A stretch of 64,000 nucleotides of DNA. Origin: Amorphus coralli DSM 19760 (GTDB taxonomy: Bacteria; Pseudomonadota; Alphaproteobacteria; Rhizobiales; Amorphaceae). The notes below the pieces were generated by a model. The model saw only the letters and a list, made by a program, of their open reading frames with translations. It did not search any database and was not told the DNA's origin. The stretch is taken from the NCBI RefSeq assembly GCF_000374525.1, contig NZ_KB894571.1, forward strand, positions 744,001-808,000, given 5' to 3'. Shown piece after piece: positions 9,253 through 18,968 of the stretch. Positions within the stretch are counted from its first letter, which is position 1. Each line of letters starts with the position of its first letter. A program made the position numbers and the translations under genes.

Positions 9253-10095
9253 CTACCATTCGCCTTCGGTCGGAATGTTGAGCGTCTCGCCGCAGTGCTT
9301 GCAGTGGACCGCATCCGGATCGTGACGGTTGAGCCCGCATTCCGGGCATGCGTGGACCACCTTGGCCGGACGGAAGATCGTCTGGACCAGGCGCAGGAAC
9401 AGCCCCACCCCGAACGCCATGATGATCACCGCCAGCACACGGCCGATCGTATCGGTGAGCACGATGTCGCCGTAGCCGGTCGTGGTGAGGGTCGTGACGG
9501 TGAAATAGAGCGCGTCGAAATAGGTGTGGATCTGCGGGTTGCGATCGTCCTCCAGCACGAACACCACGGCCGTCACGACGAAGATGAACACGCACAGGTT
9601 CACCGCCGACTGGATGACTTCCTCGTTGCGCAGGAACCATTTGGAGTAGCGGCGCAGGTCCTTCACCACGTGATAGGAGCGCAGCAGCCGCAGCATCCGG
9701 ATGACGCGCAGGAAGCCGAGATTGTCGATGAAGGCGCTGGCGAACAGGCTGGCGATGACGATCAGGTCGGCAATCGCCGTGAACGTGTAGAGAAAGCGCA
9801 GCGGCCGGTTGGCGATCATCGCGCGGGCGATCAGATCGGCGACCAGGAAGGTGCCGATGATGTAGTCGGCCGTATGCCAGACCGGCCCGAGCTCCAGCGT
9901 GGCCGTCACCAGGAAGTAGGCGATCAGCACCAGGTCGAGCACCAGGAGGCCGACGCGAAAGCGCTGCGCGGCATGCGAATCGCCGTAGTAGAGCGCCCGC
10001 AAACGCGTCCGCAGCCCGCCCAGGGGCTCCTGGTCTTCGGTCTCCGCCGCTTCTGGCGCGTCCGCCTTGTCGGCCGTGGATGTCTCGTCGCTCAC
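9253..10095 (-). CDS. Voltage-gated-like K+ channel with C-terminal zinc ribbon
   Basis: An ion channel of the inner membrane with six predicted membrane segments: S1-S3 within residues 48-125, an Arg-rich S4 (LRVIRMLRLLRS, about 129-140), then S5, a pore loop with the K+ selectivity filter TTGYGD (205-210) and S6 (VLAVIIMAFGVGLFLR). The last 35 residues hold a four-Cys zinc-ribbon pattern (C250-P-E-C253 ... C265-K-H-C268). I chose the GTG at 10095, with GGAGG 12 bases upstream; an ATG at 10131 would add 12 residues. Family (voltage-gated K+ channel, Kv-like) is clear from filter and S4; gating and physiological role are not. Confidence 0.85.
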   Translation of the reverse strand: MSDETSTADKADAPEAAETEDQEPLGGLRTRLRALYYGDSHAAQRFRVGLLVLDLVLIAYFLVTATLELGPVWHTADYIIGTFLVADLIARAMIANRPLRFLYTFTAIADLIVIASLFASAFIDNLGFLRVIRMLRLLRSYHVVKDLRRYSKWFLRNEEVIQSAVNLCVFIFVVTAVVFVLEDDRNPQIHTYFDALYFTVTTLTTTGYGDIVLTDTIGRVLAVIIMAFGVGLFLRLVQTIFRPAKVVHACPECGLNRHDPDAVHCKHCGETLNIPTEGEW

Positions 10096-10280
10096 GCGGT
10101 GCCTTTGCCTCCTGCTCGTGCCCCCGCCCATAGCGCGTTTTGAAGCGGCCTGCACCCGCGGGGGCTGTCCCGCCCCTTCCCCCCACCCGCTGCGTTCATG
10201 AAATCTGGCGCCACCGGGTGTAAGATCGGTGGACGAGGGAACGTCCATCGCCGTCCGCGGCAGAATGGGGAGTGGGACGA

Positions 10281-13200
10281 ATGGGTTGGCTCGGTTTTCG
10301 CCTGTCGGTGACAGCGGCGCTCGCGGCGGGAGTGCTGGTATGCGGCGGGGCGCTTGTCGGCCCAACCCCGGCGGCCGCGCAAGATCGCGAGATCGTCACC
10401 TACCGCGACACCGACCTGCCCGGCTTCGACTACCAGACCCTCAAGGAAATCCCGCTCGCCGTCTGCGAATCCGCCTGCATCGCCGACCGCCAGTGCCAGG
10501 CCTTCACCTACAATGAGCGCGCCCAATGGTGCTTCCTGAAGTCAGGGGTCGGTCCGCGCGAGCGCTATGTCGGCGCCATCTCTGGCGAGATCCACGCGGT
10601 CGACCGCGGTCAGGTGATCGCGGCGGACCCGCTGCCGCTCCCCGACCTGTCCTTCCTGCCTGAAGACACCGTGCGCGACGCCACCCGGCTGCGCGCCCAG
10701 GCCCTCGCGGCCATGCGGACCGGCCAGACAATCGGCCGCTTCGACCCGAACTATGCCCGCCGGCTGACCGACGGGGACGCCAGCGGCTGGACGGAAGAAG
10801 CGCGCGGCCTGCTGACCATCCAGACCGACGATTGGCGCCGCCAGCAACTCCTGCCGCAGGAGGCAGCCGCCTCCGCCTATCTTGGCCTGACGCGTGCCAC
10901 CTCGCCGGCCCAGCAGGCGGCTGCCCTCGACGTGCTTTCCCGGGCGCTGGAACGCCAGTCGCTGTGGCGGCCGGCGATCGAGGCGATGCGGACGAGCCTC
11001 GCCATCGTCGAGACGCCCGGCGACCAGGATCGTCTGGCCGCCCTCAGGTCCGAACACGGCTTTCGCATCCTCGACTACTCGGTGGATTCCGATACGGCGA
11101 GCCCGCGCATGTGCGTGCAGGTCTCCGAGACCCTGCAGGGCGCGCCCGCCGACATCGCGAACTATGTCGGCGTGGAGGAAATCCGCGATCCCATCGTCTC
11201 CGTCGACGGCAAGCAGCTGTGCGTCGACGGGCTGAAGCACGGCGAGCGTTACCACGTGACGATCCGCTCCGGCCTTCCCTCGACGGTGGGCGAAAGCCTG
11301 GAGGCGTCCGCTCCCTTCTCCATCTACGTCCGCGACCAGTCGCCGACCGCGCGCTTTGCCGGTGGTGCCTACGTGCTGCCGAAGTCCGGCGCCGTCGGCA
11401 TCCCTGTCACCACCGTCAACACCCGCGAACTCGACATCGAGATCCTGAGGATCGGCGACCGCGGCCTTGCCGGCACCGTGCGCGACGGCGACTTCAAGCG
11501 CCAGCTCTCCTCCTGGGAGGTCGAGCGCATCGCCGACAACACCGGCGCGCGGATCTGGTCAGGCGCCATGGACGTGGAGATGGCCCTCAACGAGGAGATC
11601 ACCACGGCCTTCCCGGTCGCCGACGCGATCGATGCCCTGGAGCCCGGCGTCTACGTGATGACCGCCAAGCCGATCGAGGACACGACCAGCTGGGGCCAGC
11701 TGGCGACCCAGTGGTTCATCGTTTCCGATCTCGGCCTCGCGGCCATGTCCGGCAGCGAGGGGGTCGACGCCTTCGTGCGTTCTGTTGCCTCCGCCGAGGC
11801 ACTGTCTGGGGTCGAGGTGCGCCTCATCGCCCGCAACGATCAGGTACTCGCAAGCGCCCGGACAGACGATGAAGGCCACGTCTTCCTGGCCAGCCGCACC
11901 GTGCCCCAGGCCGGGGACGGCATGACGCCGGCCCTTCTCGTGGCCGAAACCGAGGACGGCGACTACGCCTTCCTCGACATGACGGCGGCCGGCTTTGAAC
12001 TCACCGACCGGGGCGACACGGGTCGCCCGGCTCCCGGCCCGCTCGATGCCTTCGTCACTCCCGAGCGCGGCATCTATCGCGGCGGCGAGACGGTCCATGT
12101 CACCGCCCTTCTGCGCTCCGACCGCGCCGTGGCCACCACTGGTGTGCCGCTGACGCTGATCGTGACCCGGCCCGACGGCGTGGAGGAGCGCCGCATCGTC
12201 CTGACCGGCGACCACGCCGGCGGCTTCACCACCGACATCGACCTCCTGTCGACGGCGATGACCGGCACCTGGCGGATTGCCGCCCATGTCGATCCGAAGG
12301 CCCCGGCCATCGGCGGCGCCACCTTCCTGGTGGAGGACTTCGTTCCCGAGCGCATCGAGGTCTCGCTGGAAGCAGCCGACGGGTTCGTGGAGCTTGGCGG
12401 CACGCTCGCCATCGACGTGGACGCCCGCTACCTCTACGGCGCGCCGGCCGCTGGTCTCGCGCTCGAAGGCGAGACGCTGGTGCGCCCCGCGAGCGCGGTT
12501 CCCGGCTTCGAGGGCTTCAGGTTCGGGCTGGAAGACGATCCCTTCACTCCCGAGCGTGCACCGCTGGTGGAACTCCCCCGCACCGGCCCGGACGGAACGG
12601 CCACCATCTCCGCCCCGATGCCCTCCGTGCCGGCCACAACGCGTCCGCTCGAGGCGGAGGTGACGGTGCGGGTGCGCGAGCCCTCCGGTCGCGCCGTGGA
12701 GGAAAGCCTGACGCACGCCGTGGCCCCGTCCGCCCCGATGATCGGCATCCGTCCCGGCTTCTCCGGCGGCCAGGTGAGCGAAGGCGCCACGGTGAGCTTC
12801 GAGGCCATCGCCATCGATACGGACGGCGCCCGTACGGATCTTGCCGGCGCCAGCTGGGAACTCCTGAAGGTCAACCGCCGCTACCAGTGGTACCGGGACG
12901 GCTCCGCCTGGAGCTACGAGCCGATCGTCTCCACCGAGCGGGTTGCCAGCGGCACGGTCGATTTCGCCACCCAGGAAACCGCCCGGATCTCCGCCGCGGT
13001 GGACTGGGGGACCTACCGGCTGGAGGTGACTGACCCCGACAGCGCGGCGACCGCGACCAGCGTCGGCTTCTCCGCCGGCTGGGTCAGCCTGTCGGCCCAG
13101 GCCGACACGCCGGACGTCCTGGAAGTGGGTCTCGATCGGGCCGACTACGCGCCCGGCGACACGGCCAGGGTGCGGCTCGATCCGCGCTTCGCCGGCACTG

Positions 13201-15731
13201 CGGTCATCTCCGTGGTCGCCGACCGGCTGCTTCACACCCAGACCGTCGACGTGCCGGCGGAAGGCACCTCGATCGACCTTGCCGTCGACGCGGCCTGGGG
13301 GCCGGGCGCCTACGTCACGGCGACGCTGTTCCGGCCGATGGACGTGGAGGCCGGCCGCATGCCGGCGCGGGCGATCGGCCTCGACTGGCTGTCGCTCGAC
13401 CGGGAAGCGCGCACGCTCGACGTGTCCTTCGAGCTGCCCGATGTCGCCGAGCCGCGCCAGACCACCGTCGTGCCGGTCTCCATCGCCGGCATCGGCGAAG
13501 GCGAACAGGCCTATCTGACCGTTGCGGCGGTGGACGTGGGCATCCTCAACCTGACCGGCTACGAGCCGCCCGCCCCGGCAGAATGGTATCTCGGCCAGCG
13601 CCAGCTGGGCGTGGCCATGCGCGACCTCTACGGCGACCTGATCGATTCGCTCGGCGCCGTGCGCGGCCGCATCCGTTCCGGCGGCGGCGCCGGCCCGACA
13701 TCGCTGGCCGCCGCTCCGCCCACCCAGACGCCCGTGTCGCTCTTCTCCGGGCTGGTCACGGTCGGACAGAACGGGCGCGCCGAGATCGCCTTCGACATCC
13801 CCGCCTTCAACGGCACGCTCAAGGTGATGGCCATCGCATGGACGAACGAGAAGGTCGGCGACGCCGCCGCCGATCTCGTGGTCCGCGACCCGGTGGTGGT
13901 CAGCGGCAGCTTGCCGCGCTTCCTGGCGCCGGGCGACGCCACCCGCATCCGCTTCGACCTCGACAATGTCGACGGGCCGGCGGGCGACTACGCGCTGTCC
14001 CTGGCCCCTACCGGTCCGGTGGTGCTCGACCAGCGCAGCGCCTCGCTCACGCTCGACGCGGAGGAGACGGCCACGATTGAGGTCGGCCTGTCCGCCGACG
14101 CGCCGGGCACCGGCACCATCACCGCGACCCTGCACGGCCCGGACGGCTCCGCCTTCGAGCAGACCTTCACCCTTCCGGTGCGGCCCGCCGCGCCGCCGCT
14201 CCGCGAGCGCCGCCTGCAGGCGCTTGCGCCCGGACAGCAGCTGTCGGTGGGTCCGGAGATGGCCGCCTCGCTGCTTCCGGACGATGCCCAGGTGACGCTT
14301 TCCGTCACCACCGGCGCGCCCATCGACGTGCCCGGCATCCTGATGGCGCTGGATACCTACCCCTATGGCTGCGTGGAACAGACCACCAGCCGGGCCATGC
14401 CGCTGCTCTACCTCGCCGAGGTGGCATCGGAGGTGGGGATTGCCTCCGATCCCGCCATCCGCGAGCGGGTCGACAAGGCCATCCGGCAAGTGCTCGCCCT
14501 GCAGGATTCCTCCGGCGCCTTCGGTCTCTGGGCACCGGTGGGCGGCGACCTGTGGCTGAACGCCTACGTCACCGACTTCCTGACGCGGGCCAAGGAGGCG
14601 GGCTACACGGTCCCGGCGCTGCCGCTTTCGATGGCGCTCGACACGATCCAGAACACGCTTTCCTACAGCTCGGACTTCCAGAGCGGCGAAGGCGCCGACG
14701 TCGCCTACGGCCTCTACGTGCTCGCCCGCAACGGCCGCGCCTCCATCGGCGATCTGCGCTACTTCATCGACGAACGGCTCGACGACTTCGGCACGCCGCT
14801 CGCCCGCGCCCAGATCGGCGCCGCCGTCGCCTTCTCCGGCGACCGGCAACGGGCGGAGCGGGCGTTTGCCTCCGCCGCCGGTGCCCTGCCACCATCGGGT
14901 GCAGACGACATCCCCGGACGGCGCGACTATGGCTCGCCGCTGCGCGACGCCGCCGCCGGGCTGACACTGGTTGCCGAATCCGCCGTCGACGCCGGCGAGG
15001 TCCCCGCCTTCGCCCGTGCCGTGACGGTGGCCAACGAGGCCCACGGCAACGTCCTCACCACCCAGGAGATGGCGTGGCAGCTGATGGCCGCCCACGCGCT
15101 CGGCGACAGTGAGAGCGGCCTCGACCTCTCCGTCGACGGCCTGCCGCACGGCGGCGCCCTCTACCGCGCCGTTTCCGTGCCGTCGCTGCAGCGCGACCCG
15201 CTGACCGTGACGAACCGGGGCGAGGTCACGGCCGAGGTGGCCATCACCGTGTCCGGCACGCCGCGCCTGCCCCTTCCGGCCGCAGCCAGCGGCCTTGCCA
15301 TCGAGCGCGCCTACTACAGCCTCGACGGCGAGCAGGTGGATCCGCGCCAGGTGGCGCAGAACGCGCGGCTGGTGGTGGTGCTCACCGCCACGGAAGCGGA
15401 AGACCTGCCGGCCGAGTTGCTGATCTCCGACCTGCTTCCGGCCGGTTTCGAGATCGAGAACCCGTCGCTGGTGACCAGCGCCGATCTTGCCGCCTTCCCG
15501 TGGCTGCAGGCGGAGCAGACCCCCGCCTATACCGGCTTCCGCGACGACCGGTTCGTCGCGGCCTTCAGCCGCTCCGGCAACGGCGGCGACCCGATGATCG
15601 TCGCCTACATGGTGCGCGCCGTCTCGCCCGGCACCTTCGCGCACCCGGCCCCCCAGGTGGAGGACATGTACCGCGCAGGCCGTTTCGCCCGTGGCGCGCC
15701 CGCCTCCGTCACCGTTCGCCCTGTGCGGTGA
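10281..15731 (+). CDS. PAN-domain alpha-2-macroglobulin family protein with thioester
   Basis: A very large exported protein (1816 residues from the ATG at 10281, with GGAG about ten bases upstream; a GTG at 10272 is also possible). A signal peptide ending near AAAQ is followed by a Cys-containing PAN/apple-like domain (about 35-110), several macroglobulin-type beta domains, the bait/alpha-2-macroglobulin region and the thioester motif G-C-V-E-Q at residues 1363-1367 inside a helical TED-like domain. Bacterial A2M proteins trap proteases in the periplasm and are thought to protect the envelope together with PBP1C. Unlike E. coli YfhM there is no acceptable lipobox, so it is probably soluble periplasmic. 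It is followed by pbpC after 13 bp. Confidence 0.92.
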   Translation: MGWLGFRLSVTAALAAGVLVCGGALVGPTPAAAQDREIVTYRDTDLPGFDYQTLKEIPLAVCESACIADRQCQAFTYNERAQWCFLKSGVGPRERYVGAISGEIHAVDRGQVIAADPLPLPDLSFLPEDTVRDATRLRAQALAAMRTGQTIGRFDPNYARRLTDGDASGWTEEARGLLTIQTDDWRRQQLLPQEAAASAYLGLTRATSPAQQAAALDVLSRALERQSLWRPAIEAMRTSLAIVETPGDQDRLAALRSEHGFRILDYSVDSDTASPRMCVQVSETLQGAPADIANYVGVEEIRDPIVSVDGKQLCVDGLKHGERYHVTIRSGLPSTVGESLEASAPFSIYVRDQSPTARFAGGAYVLPKSGAVGIPVTTVNTRELDIEILRIGDRGLAGTVRDGDFKRQLSSWEVERIADNTGARIWSGAMDVEMALNEEITTAFPVADAIDALEPGVYVMTAKPIEDTTSWGQLATQWFIVSDLGLAAMSGSEGVDAFVRSVASAEALSGVEVRLIARNDQVLASARTDDEGHVFLASRTVPQAGDGMTPALLVAETEDGDYAFLDMTAAGFELTDRGDTGRPAPGPLDAFVTPERGIYRGGETVHVTALLRSDRAVATTGVPLTLIVTRPDGVEERRIVLTGDHAGGFTTDIDLLSTAMTGTWRIAAHVDPKAPAIGGATFLVEDFVPERIEVSLEAADGFVELGGTLAIDVDARYLYGAPAAGLALEGETLVRPASAVPGFEGFRFGLEDDPFTPERAPLVELPRTGPDGTATISAPMPSVPATTRPLEAEVTVRVREPSGRAVEESLTHAVAPSAPMIGIRPGFSGGQVSEGATVSFEAIAIDTDGARTDLAGASWELLKVNRRYQWYRDGSAWSYEPIVSTERVASGTVDFATQETARISAAVDWGTYRLEVTDPDSAATATSVGFSAGWVSLSAQADTPDVLEVGLDRADYAPGDTARVRLDPRFAGTAVISVVADRLLHTQTVDVPAEGTSIDLAVDAAWGPGAYVTATLFRPMDVEAGRMPARAIGLDWLSLDREARTLDVSFELPDVAEPRQTTVVPVSIAGIGEGEQAYLTVAAVDVGILNLTGYEPPAPAEWYLGQRQLGVAMRDLYGDLIDSLGAVRGRIRSGGGAGPTSLAAAPPTQTPVSLFSGLVTVGQNGRAEIAFDIPAFNGTLKVMAIAWTNEKVGDAAADLVVRDPVVVSGSLPRFLAPGDATRIRFDLDNVDGPAGDYALSLAPTGPVVLDQRSASLTLDAEETATIEVGLSADAPGTGTITATLHGPDGSAFEQTFTLPVRPAAPPLRERRLQALAPGQQLSVGPEMAASLLPDDAQVTLSVTTGAPIDVPGILMALDTYPYGCVEQTTSRAMPLLYLAEVASEVGIASDPAIRERVDKAIRQVLALQDSSGAFGLWAPVGGDLWLNAYVTDFLTRAKEAGYTVPALPLSMALDTIQNTLSYSSDFQSGEGADVAYGLYVLARNGRASIGDLRYFIDERLDDFGTPLARAQIGAAVAFSGDRQRAERAFASAAGALPPSGADDIPGRRDYGSPLRDAAAGLTLVAESAVDAGEVPAFARAVTVANEAHGNVLTTQEMAWQLMAAHALGDSESGLDLSVDGLPHGGALYRAVSVPSLQRDPLTVTNRGEVTAEVAITVSGTPRLPLPAAASGLAIERAYYSLDGEQVDPRQVAQNARLVVVLTATEAEDLPAELLISDLLPAGFEIENPSLVTSADLAAFPWLQAEQTPAYTGFRDDRFVAAFSRSGNGGDPMIVAYMVRAVSPGTFAHPAPQVEDMYRAGRFARGAPASVTVRPVR

Positions 15732-15744
15732 AAGGCGACCTACG

Positions 15745-17877
15745 GTGACGGGAGGATCGGCCACGAGTGACAAGGGAGGCCGGCCGCGCCGCTTCTCCTG
15801 GCTGCGGCTGGCGCTGGGCGCCGGCGCGCTTGTCGTCGTCATCGCCGTCGGGAGCGCCGCGACGCTCTGGGAGCTGGACCGCCGCCACCCGCCGACGCTG
15901 GAGCCGTCCGGCCGCTCCTCGGTGATGGTGGTCGACCGCGCCGGAACGCTGCTGCGTCCGTTCACCACGCCGGCCGGGCGCTGGCGGCTTCCGGTCACCA
16001 GCGACGATGTCGACCCGCGCTATCTGGAGCTCTTGCTCGCCTACGAGGACAAGCGCTTCCACGACCATGTCGGCGTCGACCCGTGGGCGATGATCCGCGC
16101 TGCCGGCCAGTTTCTTACCACGGGCCAGATCGTGTCCGGCGGCTCGACGCTGACCATGCAGACGGCCCGCCTTCTCGACGACCGCCACGAGCGCACCCTC
16201 GACCGCAAGCTGGTGGAAATGGCGCATGCGGTGCAGCTGGAACGCCGGCTCTCCAAGGACGAGATCCTTGACCGCTACCTGGCGCTTGCCCCGTTTGGAG
16301 GCAACCTGGAGGGGGTACGCGCGGCGAGCCTCGCCTATTTCGGGCGCGAACCGGCGCGCCTGACGTTGGGTCAGGCGGCGCTGCTCGTGGCCCTGCCCCA
16401 GGCGCCGGAAAGCCGGCGTCCCGACCGGCATCCGGAGCGGGCCCGGGCGGCCCGCGACCGCGTCCTCGACCGGGTTGCGGAAGCGGGCGCCATCACCCGG
16501 CACGAAGCGGAGGAGGCGAAGCGCGAAAGGGTGCCCACCGCGCGCCGCCCGGTGCCGATGCACGCCCCGCACCTTGCCCGCCGGCTGGTGACCACCGAAC
16601 CCGATGTCGCCATTCACCAAACCACGCTCGATGCGCGCCTGCAGCGCGAGCTGGAAACGCTGGCCGGTGAGTGGACCGCAACGCTCGGCCCTTACCTCTC
16701 CGCGGCAATCCTGGTGGCCGACATGGAGAGCGGCGAGATCCGCGCCACCGTGGGCTCCGCCGATTTCCTCTCCACGAACCGCCAGGGCCATATCGACATG
16801 ACCCGGGCCGTGCGATCCCCCGGCTCGACGCTCAAGCCCTTCATCTACGGGCTCGCCTTCGAGGGTGGCATCGCCCACCCGGAGACGCTGATCGAGGACC
16901 GGCCGATCCGCTTCGGCGACTACAGGCCGGAAAATTTCGACGACACCTTTCACGGCACGGTCACCATCCGCGAGGCGCTGGAAGCCTCGCTGAACGTGCC
17001 GGCCGTCGCCGTCCTCGACGCCATCGGACCCAACCGGCTGGCGGTGCGCCTCAAGGGGGCCGGCGCCACGATCCGGCTGCCACGCATCGAGGCGCCGTCG
17101 CTCGCCATCGGCCTGGGCGGGCTGGGGCTGACGCTGGAGGATCTTGCCGGCCTCTACACCGCGCTCGCCCGCGGCGGCCAGCCGATCGCACTGCGCGCGG
17201 TGGCGATGGACGAAACGTCCGACCCGGCCGCCGGGACCGGTGAGCGTCTGCTCGACCGGCGCGCGGCGTGGCTGGTGGCCGACGTGCTGCGTGGCACGCC
17301 CCCGCCGGAGAACGCTCGCGGCGGTGAGATCGCCTACAAGACCGGCACGTCCTACGGCTACCGGGATGCGTGGGCGGTCGGGTTCGACGGAAAGACCGTG
17401 GTGGCCGTTTGGGTCGGCCGGCCGGATGCCGCGCCGGTGCCGGGTCTGACGGGCCGGACCGCGGCAGCGCCCCTCCTCTTCGATGCGTTTGCGCGGGTCT
17501 CTCCGGTCCGCCGGCCTCTGGCCGCGCCACCCGAGGGGACGCTCGTTGCCGACACCGGCACCCTGCCGCGCCCGCTGCGGCGCTTCCGCGATCCGCGTAT
17601 GCCGGGCCGGGATCCCGCGCGGCCGGGCCTGACCATCGCCTACCCGCCGGACGGTGCAACCGTCGCCCTGTCCGGACCGGACGGTTCACGACAAAAGCTG
17701 GCGGTAAAGGTCGAGGGACCGGCCGAAAGACTGGTCTGGTTGGTCGACGGACGGCCAATAGCCGTGCCGGCGCATCGACGCGGGGCGCAGATCGACATCG
17801 CCCGCCTTGGCGATGTCCGCATCACCGTTCTCGACCCGGCCGGGGGATCGGATTCGGTTACCGTTACGGTGGAGTAG
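15745..17877 (+). CDS. pbpC: Penicillin-binding protein 1C
   Basis: A bifunctional peptidoglycan synthase anchored by one N-terminal membrane segment (about 18-42). The GT51 glycosyltransferase domain has its catalytic Glu at 101 (EDKRFHDH) and the GGSTLTMQ motif. The transpeptidase domain has S361-T-L-K364, S415-L-N417 and K532-T-G534. The last 90 residues form the C-terminal domain typical of PBP1C. I start it at the GTG at 15745, 13 bp after the A2M stop codon; 710 residues result. An open frame extends upstream to 15691 inside the A2M gene but without homologous sequence. The A2M-pbpC pair is a recurrent arrangement, thought to couple protease trapping with wall repair. Confidence 0.94.
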   Translation: MTGGSATSDKGGRPRRFSWLRLALGAGALVVVIAVGSAATLWELDRRHPPTLEPSGRSSVMVVDRAGTLLRPFTTPAGRWRLPVTSDDVDPRYLELLLAYEDKRFHDHVGVDPWAMIRAAGQFLTTGQIVSGGSTLTMQTARLLDDRHERTLDRKLVEMAHAVQLERRLSKDEILDRYLALAPFGGNLEGVRAASLAYFGREPARLTLGQAALLVALPQAPESRRPDRHPERARAARDRVLDRVAEAGAITRHEAEEAKRERVPTARRPVPMHAPHLARRLVTTEPDVAIHQTTLDARLQRELETLAGEWTATLGPYLSAAILVADMESGEIRATVGSADFLSTNRQGHIDMTRAVRSPGSTLKPFIYGLAFEGGIAHPETLIEDRPIRFGDYRPENFDDTFHGTVTIREALEASLNVPAVAVLDAIGPNRLAVRLKGAGATIRLPRIEAPSLAIGLGGLGLTLEDLAGLYTALARGGQPIALRAVAMDETSDPAAGTGERLLDRRAAWLVADVLRGTPPPENARGGEIAYKTGTSYGYRDAWAVGFDGKTVVAVWVGRPDAAPVPGLTGRTAAAPLLFDAFARVSPVRRPLAAPPEGTLVADTGTLPRPLRRFRDPRMPGRDPARPGLTIAYPPDGATVALSGPDGSRQKLAVKVEGPAERLVWLVDGRPIAVPAHRRGAQIDIARLGDVRITVLDPAGGSDSVTVTVE

Positions 17878-17896
17878 GCCAGGCAGCGGATGCAAA

Positions 17897-17918
17897 AAAG
17901 GCGGCTTACGCCGCCTTT
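17897..17918. terminator. Bidirectional rho-independent terminator
   Basis: A perfect 9-bp stem (AAAGGCGGC / GCCGCCTTT) with a TTAC loop and A and T runs on its two sides. It lies between the convergent ends of pbpC and the holin-like gene at 17950 and could stop transcription in both directions. Confidence 0.85.
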
Positions 17919-17949
17919 CCCGTCTCCCTTTGCCGCCCGGACACGCCGT

Positions 17950-18438
17950 TCAGCTCTTTCGCCCGATGCCGAATCCGATCGCGACCGCAGCCGCCATTGC
18001 ACCGAAGACGACAGACTTTTTCGGCGGCCAGACGCCATCGAGCATCGCGCCGCCGTCGTCGTCGTCATCGAAGTCATCGGGATTGTGCGACAGGCCTGCC
18101 GACGCTCCGGCCGGCTGCTTTCCCGCCGACGACGCGCGCGCCGCCGACGGCTCATCTAAAGGGGGCCGAACGACCACCCTCCTGCGTGGCCGGTTGAGCA
18201 CCATCACGATGATGAGCAGCAGGACCAGAAAGGCGCCGGCGAGCGACAGATCCGCGATGATCGGATCGGCGCGTTCGGCGATGACGCGATGCAGGGCGTT
18301 GGCCAGGTAGATGACCATGCCCAAAAGCGCCATGAGCGCCGCCAACGACATGACGACCATGCGCACCATCCGGCGCACGGTCAGCTCCGCGTTGAGGCGG
18401 ACGCCTGCCGTCAGCTCGGTGATGATGGTCGAGATCAT
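17950..18438 (-). CDS. Holin-like (DUF1469-type) inner-membrane protein
   Basis: A 162-residue protein with two strong membrane segments (VRMVVMSLAALMALLGMVIY and IIADLSLAGAFLVLLLIIVM), then a soluble region rich in Ala, Ser and Pro, an acidic run (DDFDDDDDGG) and a third hydrophobic stretch (VVFGAMAAAVAIGFGIG) at the C-terminus. It resembles the phage-holin-like/DUF1469 proteins that often accompany DUF883 proteins; no lytic partner is nearby, so a phage role is unlikely. Its start overlaps the stop of the DUF883 gene by 4 bp, indicating translational coupling. A role in stress or envelope maintenance is inferred from the pairing only. Confidence 0.7.
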   Translation of the reverse strand: MISTIITELTAGVRLNAELTVRRMVRMVVMSLAALMALLGMVIYLANALHRVIAERADPIIADLSLAGAFLVLLLIIVMVLNRPRRRVVVRPPLDEPSAARASSAGKQPAGASAGLSHNPDDFDDDDDGGAMLDGVWPPKKSVVFGAMAAAVAIGFGIGRKS

Positions 18439-18788
18439 CGGCGGCTGAGGAAGCCGAGGAACAGGCCGAAGCCGAGAGCCACGAGCACGGCGGTGAACGG
18501 GTTGCGGTGGATCGCCGCCTCGGCCTCCGCTTCGTAGGACTTCATCTCGCTGTAGGCGGCATCGCGATACTCGCGGCCCTGGCGCGCCATCTGGTCGGCA
18601 CGGGCCTCGAGACGCTCGCGGAACGCACCGGCCTCTTCGCCGACCAGCGTCTTCACCGTCTCGCTCAGGCTGGCGATATCCGCCCGAAGGGCTTCCAGAT
18701 CGCGCTGGACGTCATCGGTCTTCTTGCCGGCGCGATCGCTCGCGACCTTGGCGCGCTCGTCGGCCATCTTCGCTTCCGTCTCGGACAT
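18435..18788 (-). CDS. DUF883 (ElaB/YqjD-like) C-tail-anchored protein
   Basis: 117 residues, mostly charged helix with heptad-like spacing (for example VQRDLEALRADIASLSETVK), ending in a hydrophobic segment near NPFTAVLVALGFGLFLGFLS plus two arginines. This is the DUF883 architecture; E. coli ElaB and YqjD are tail-anchored inner-membrane proteins that bind ribosomes in stationary phase. Here it precedes a holin-like membrane protein with a 4-bp overlap (18435-18438). Ribosome binding in this organism is an inference from the family. Confidence 0.82.
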   Translation of the reverse strand: MSETEAKMADERAKVASDRAGKKTDDVQRDLEALRADIASLSETVKTLVGEEAGAFRERLEARADQMARQGREYRDAAYSEMKSYEAEAEAAIHRNPFTAVLVALGFGLFLGFLSRR

Positions 18789-18968
18789 GTTCGTCTCCGT
18801 CGCTCATCCTGGATACGGCTGAGGACCCCAGCCACTCGCCCAGAAAACGGCCGCCGCAGCCAGAAGTTCCCACCGAGGATGGCATGCTGCGACGACCGGA
18901 TGGTGACGAAACCCGTTCGGGTGGCAAAGCTGTTTCGCCCTACAGGGTTAAGGTCGGCGTCGGCCCGC

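Noticed and set aside
11559-15998. 1479-residue frame opposite the A2M gene
   Set aside because: Shadow in GC-rich codon positions: no family motifs, Arg/Gly/His/Asp-rich composition, and the plus-strand gene has recognisable domains throughout.
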